This document shows, piece after piece, positions 4,580-6,699 of a DNA stretch of 6,699 bases. The DNA comes from Bacteroidales bacterium (GTDB lineage: Bacteria; Bacteroidota; Bacteroidia; Bacteroidales; JAOZTL01). The stretch lies in NCBI GenBank assembly GCA_029942205.1, contig JAOZTL010000180.1, positions 1-6,699 of the forward strand, in the 5' to 3' direction. How positions within the stretch are numbered: position 1 is the stretch's first letter; each line of letters opens with the position of its first letter. The notes beneath the pieces were generated by a model that was not told the origin of the DNA, did not search any database, and saw only the letters and a program-made list of their open reading frames with translations. A program made the translations under genes and the position numbers.

Positions 4580-5989
4580 ATGAAAAAAACAATCCTACTC
4601 ACCCTATTATTCATAAATACCGCTGTTTTTTCGCAAATACAGATAGATACAAGTTTGGTGTTTTATCCAGAGAATATTATAACGATCACGTTTAATAACA
4701 ACGATCGGATTAAGGCGGCGTATTATGAATTGGAAGCAGCAAAATATAATTTCAAGCTGTTTGAGAGTGAATACACACAATTCAATCCGTTGATTGTTGC
4801 GCCACGAATGACGATGAACTCGGCGGGTGATTACTCGTCGGATGTGATTGCTGGTATGCAAAAAGAATTTTTTAATGGTACGTCAATAAGTACTGCCATC
4901 GGGAATAACAATGAATGGGGTAATAATACCGATTGGCGAAATATTAATTTTATTGAAACAGAAATCGGCTTTCCGCTATTTTCATCGTCCCGAACGCTGG
5001 AAAGGATCATCAAACGAACTTTTGAGGAAAACGAGCTGTATACCAAGAATTTAGACTATGTAGATGCCGTGCGAACGAACATAAAAGAGGCATTGGAGCA
5101 ATATTATGATTTAGTGCCTCGAATAAAAATCTACGAATCGCTTAAAACATACCGACAGGAATTGTATAGCTTTTTAGAGAACGATTCGTCGGTGATTTCA
5201 AAAACGGACAGAGAACAAATCGAAGGTGAAATTACCATTTTGAACTCAAGTATCACAGGCTGGGAAATAACCCTTTATTCGTTGCAGTTGAAAATGCAAT
5301 TATTTATGAATGTTGAGAATATAGATTTAGATAAATTGATGAAAATAAAAATCGATTTTTCGGAGTCTAATTATTTTGGTGAATATTATATTACCGAAAA
5401 TGTGGATACGATATTCAAGAAGGCATTGAAAAATGACACCGAATTTAAAGTTCTTGGTATCATTAAACGAAATGCAGAAGAGAAAAAGCGACTGGCTGAA
5501 AAAGGAAAATGGGACATTTACGCTACGGTAGGTGGGCGTTATAATTATTATGATTTATTAGAAAAAGAGCGGCAGGATAATTTTCTAATAGCCGATGCTG
5601 GTATTAAAATCAAAATAAACGATAGAAAATCACTCCGAAACACCATTGCAAAGGCAGAGGCTGACATAAAAGCGATAGAATACACCATTATGGATAGGCG
5701 AAAACTGATTCAATCGGATATTTTGCAATTAAAAGATGCATTAACCAAGAAAAAAGAACAATTAATCAGCACTTCTGAAAGCTTAATACAATGGGAGAAA
5801 ATTTATGCTGCAAAGAAAAAACTTTACTTTGAGGGCAGCGAAAGTATTGATAATCTGATGCAAGCATTCCGATCACTTGTTCTCACAAAAACTAGTTTCT
5901 TGGAATTAGAAAACAATTATTTGGATAGAATTAGAGATTTGGATTACGTGTGTGGTGAATATTTTACCATCATCAATATTCAAAATTAA
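4580..5989 (+). CDS. TolC-family outer-membrane protein
   Basis: This is a probable outer-membrane channel component of the TolC/OEP family, which forms trimeric exit ducts for efflux or type I secretion. The ATG at 4580 starts a 469-residue protein opening with a clean signal peptide, MKKTILLTLLFINTAVFSQ, so I chose it over the frame's earlier codons from 4376, which run through the RNA terminator. The mature part has two similar halves of long amphipathic helices (around residues 120-240 and 345-460) separated by short beta-like stretches such as IETEIGFPLF and FLIADAGIKIKI, matching the OEP repeat layout. It lacks adjacent HlyD-type adaptor or RND/ABC pump genes in the window. It follows the RNA terminator by about 70 bp and converges on the T9SS protein gene. 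The family call is good; the substrate is unknown. Confidence 0.85.
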   Translation: MKKTILLTLLFINTAVFSQIQIDTSLVFYPENIITITFNNNDRIKAAYYELEAAKYNFKLFESEYTQFNPLIVAPRMTMNSAGDYSSDVIAGMQKEFFNGTSISTAIGNNNEWGNNTDWRNINFIETEIGFPLFSSSRTLERIIKRTFEENELYTKNLDYVDAVRTNIKEALEQYYDLVPRIKIYESLKTYRQELYSFLENDSSVISKTDREQIEGEITILNSSITGWEITLYSLQLKMQLFMNVENIDLDKLMKIKIDFSESNYFGEYYITENVDTIFKKALKNDTEFKVLGIIKRNAEEKKRLAEKGKWDIYATVGGRYNYYDLLEKERQDNFLIADAGIKIKINDRKSLRNTIAKAEADIKAIEYTIMDRRKLIQSDILQLKDALTKKKEQLISTSESLIQWEKIYAAKKKLYFEGSESIDNLMQAFRSLVLTKTSFLELENNYLDRIRDLDYVCGEYFTIINIQN

Positions 5990-6033
5990 AATCTGTTGCG
6001 TTTTTAGATGATAATCGCATGAAAAGTCAAATA

Positions 6034-6269
6034 GTATCGACAATTTCCTTCCCTAGGATCAACAATTTCTTCAGCTAGTATCGACAATTTCCTAGTTCAG
6101 ATCGAGAATTTCCTAGTTCGGATCAACAATTTCATCACCTAGTATTAACAATTTCCTAGTTCGGATCAACAATTTCATCACCTAGGATCGACAATTTCCT
6201 AGATCGGATCAACAATTTCCTTAGCTAGTATCGACAATTTTATCACCTAGGATCAACAATTTCATCATC
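6034..6269. repeat. Iteron-like array of eleven degenerate 21/22-bp units
   Basis: Eleven units share the core ATCRACAATTTC. The ACAATTT (one AGAATTT) positions are 6040, 6062, 6084, 6105, 6126, 6148, 6169, 6191, 6212, 6234 and 6256, giving spacings of 21 or 22 bp, two helical turns. Two subtypes mostly alternate: GATCAACAATTTCATCACCTA and GTATCGACAATTTCCTAGTT. Each of the ten unit junctions carries a CTAG. The array fills the gap between the convergent TolC-type and T9SS genes, and its last unit overlaps the stop codon of the latter. The mixed 21/22 period rules out an in-frame protein repeat, and unit spacing is too short for a CRISPR array. Confidence 0.9.
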
Positions 6270-6699
6270 GCATTAGCAGCATTGTACCTTGTTTGATGTC
6301 TTTCGCTCGGTTTTTGAATGTCAATTTGGCGTGCCAGATATACATTCCAGGTGGCATTTGTTCGCCTAAATAAGTTCCGTCCCAGCCTTCTTCGATGTCT
6401 TTGGTGGTGAATACTATTTGTCCTTTGCGTGTGTAAATGTGCAATTCGTATGAGAAAATATCACGGTATACGGGTAAAAAATAGTCGTTCACGCCATCGC
6501 CATTAGCGGTGAAGGCGGTTGGGAACAGTATGCGTGGTTCGGGCAATACGATTATTGCGTCTTCGATAGAGAAGGTATCCATACAGAAAAAATCTGATGT
6601 TGCAATGAGCCTGACCGAGTAAATACCTTCCTTTGCGTAAGTATGGACTGGATTTTCGTCCGTAGAGTAGTTTTTGTCGCCAAATTCCCAAAAATAGCA
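6265..6699 (-). CDS. T9SS type-B sorting-domain surface protein with PKD domain (5' part outside window)
   Basis: The frame is open to the right edge (144 residues visible), so the Met at 6582 is internal. Residues about 1-35 (from YFWEFGDKNYSTDENPVHTY on) are the end of a PKD domain, with the WEFGD and HTYAKEGIYSV blocks. Residues about 59-144 form the gliding-motility-associated C-terminal domain (CHU_C, type-B T9SS signal): FPTAFTANGDGVND, then YELHIYTRKGQIVF, GWDGTYLGEQMPPGMYIW and a basic end at MLLMR. Such proteins cross the outer membrane through the Bacteroidota type IX system and are often large adhesins or cell-surface proteins. The 21/22-bp repeat array begins at its stop codon. 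Confidence 0.92.
   Translation of the reverse strand, partial: CYFWEFGDKNYSTDENPVHTYAKEGIYSVRLIATSDFFCMDTFSIEDAIIVLPEPRILFPTAFTANGDGVNDYFLPVYRDIFSYELHIYTRKGQIVFTTKDIEEGWDGTYLGEQMPPGMYIWHAKLTFKNRAKDIKQGTMLLMR

Noticed and set aside
6034..6269. CRISPR array
   Set aside because: Units are 21-22 bp with no separate spacers; the variation lies within degenerate units.
6265..6582. A complete 105-residue gene starting at 6582
   Set aside because: The frame stays open to base 6699 and the extra residues form a recognisable PKD domain, so this is the 3' end of a larger gene.

Overview
The window looks like chromosome from an AT-rich member of the Bacteroidota, probably Flavobacteriia-like. The grounds are a type IX secretion (T9SS) type-B sorting domain at the right end, promoter-like sites of the Bacteroidota form TTG-N19-TAnnTTTG, weak Shine-Dalgarno sites, and Bacteroidota-style RecF, TruA and SDF-symporter sequences. 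The species cannot be named from sequence alone.

Left part (1-3514): the 3' part of recF (+) converges on a complete truA (-), and the two overlap by 23 bp. An AT-rich gap of about 470 bp follows, then a complete SDF-family (dicarboxylate/amino acid:cation) symporter gene. The symporter gene is bracketed by a diverged intergenic repeat in inverted orientation. Its right-hand copy lies between two perfect 32-bp direct repeats, the first of which starts inside the symporter stop codon. A strong rho-independent terminator closes this block.

Middle part (3515-4579) is the unusual region. A small gene resembling effector-associated domain 11 (EAD11) is split across two overlapping frames and ends in a terminator hairpin. 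Immediately after it, a promoter-like site leads into about 300 nt that reads as a non-coding RNA. Its first part (4235-4351) conceptually translates to the C-terminal signature of formylglycine-generating-sulfatase-like (FGS, C-type-lectin-fold) proteins, rich in AAC/AAT codons. This is the hallmark of a template repeat (TR) of a diversity-generating retroelement (DGR). The second part (4352-4510) is a chain of small hairpins ending in a terminator. No reverse transcriptase, Avd-type accessory protein or complete target gene is present. I interpret the locus as an orphan or trans-acting DGR template cassette beside a decayed conflict-system (EAD) gene.

Right part (4580-6699): a complete TolC-family outer-membrane protein gene (+) converges on the 3' end of a T9SS type-B, PKD-domain surface protein gene (-). 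Between them lies an iteron-like array of 11 degenerate 21/22-bp units, with a CTAG at each of the ten unit junctions.

Functionally the housekeeping genes (DNA repair, tRNA modification, uptake, outer-membrane channel, surface protein) are unrelated neighbours. The only candidate system is the EAD-like gene plus the DGR-like RNA.
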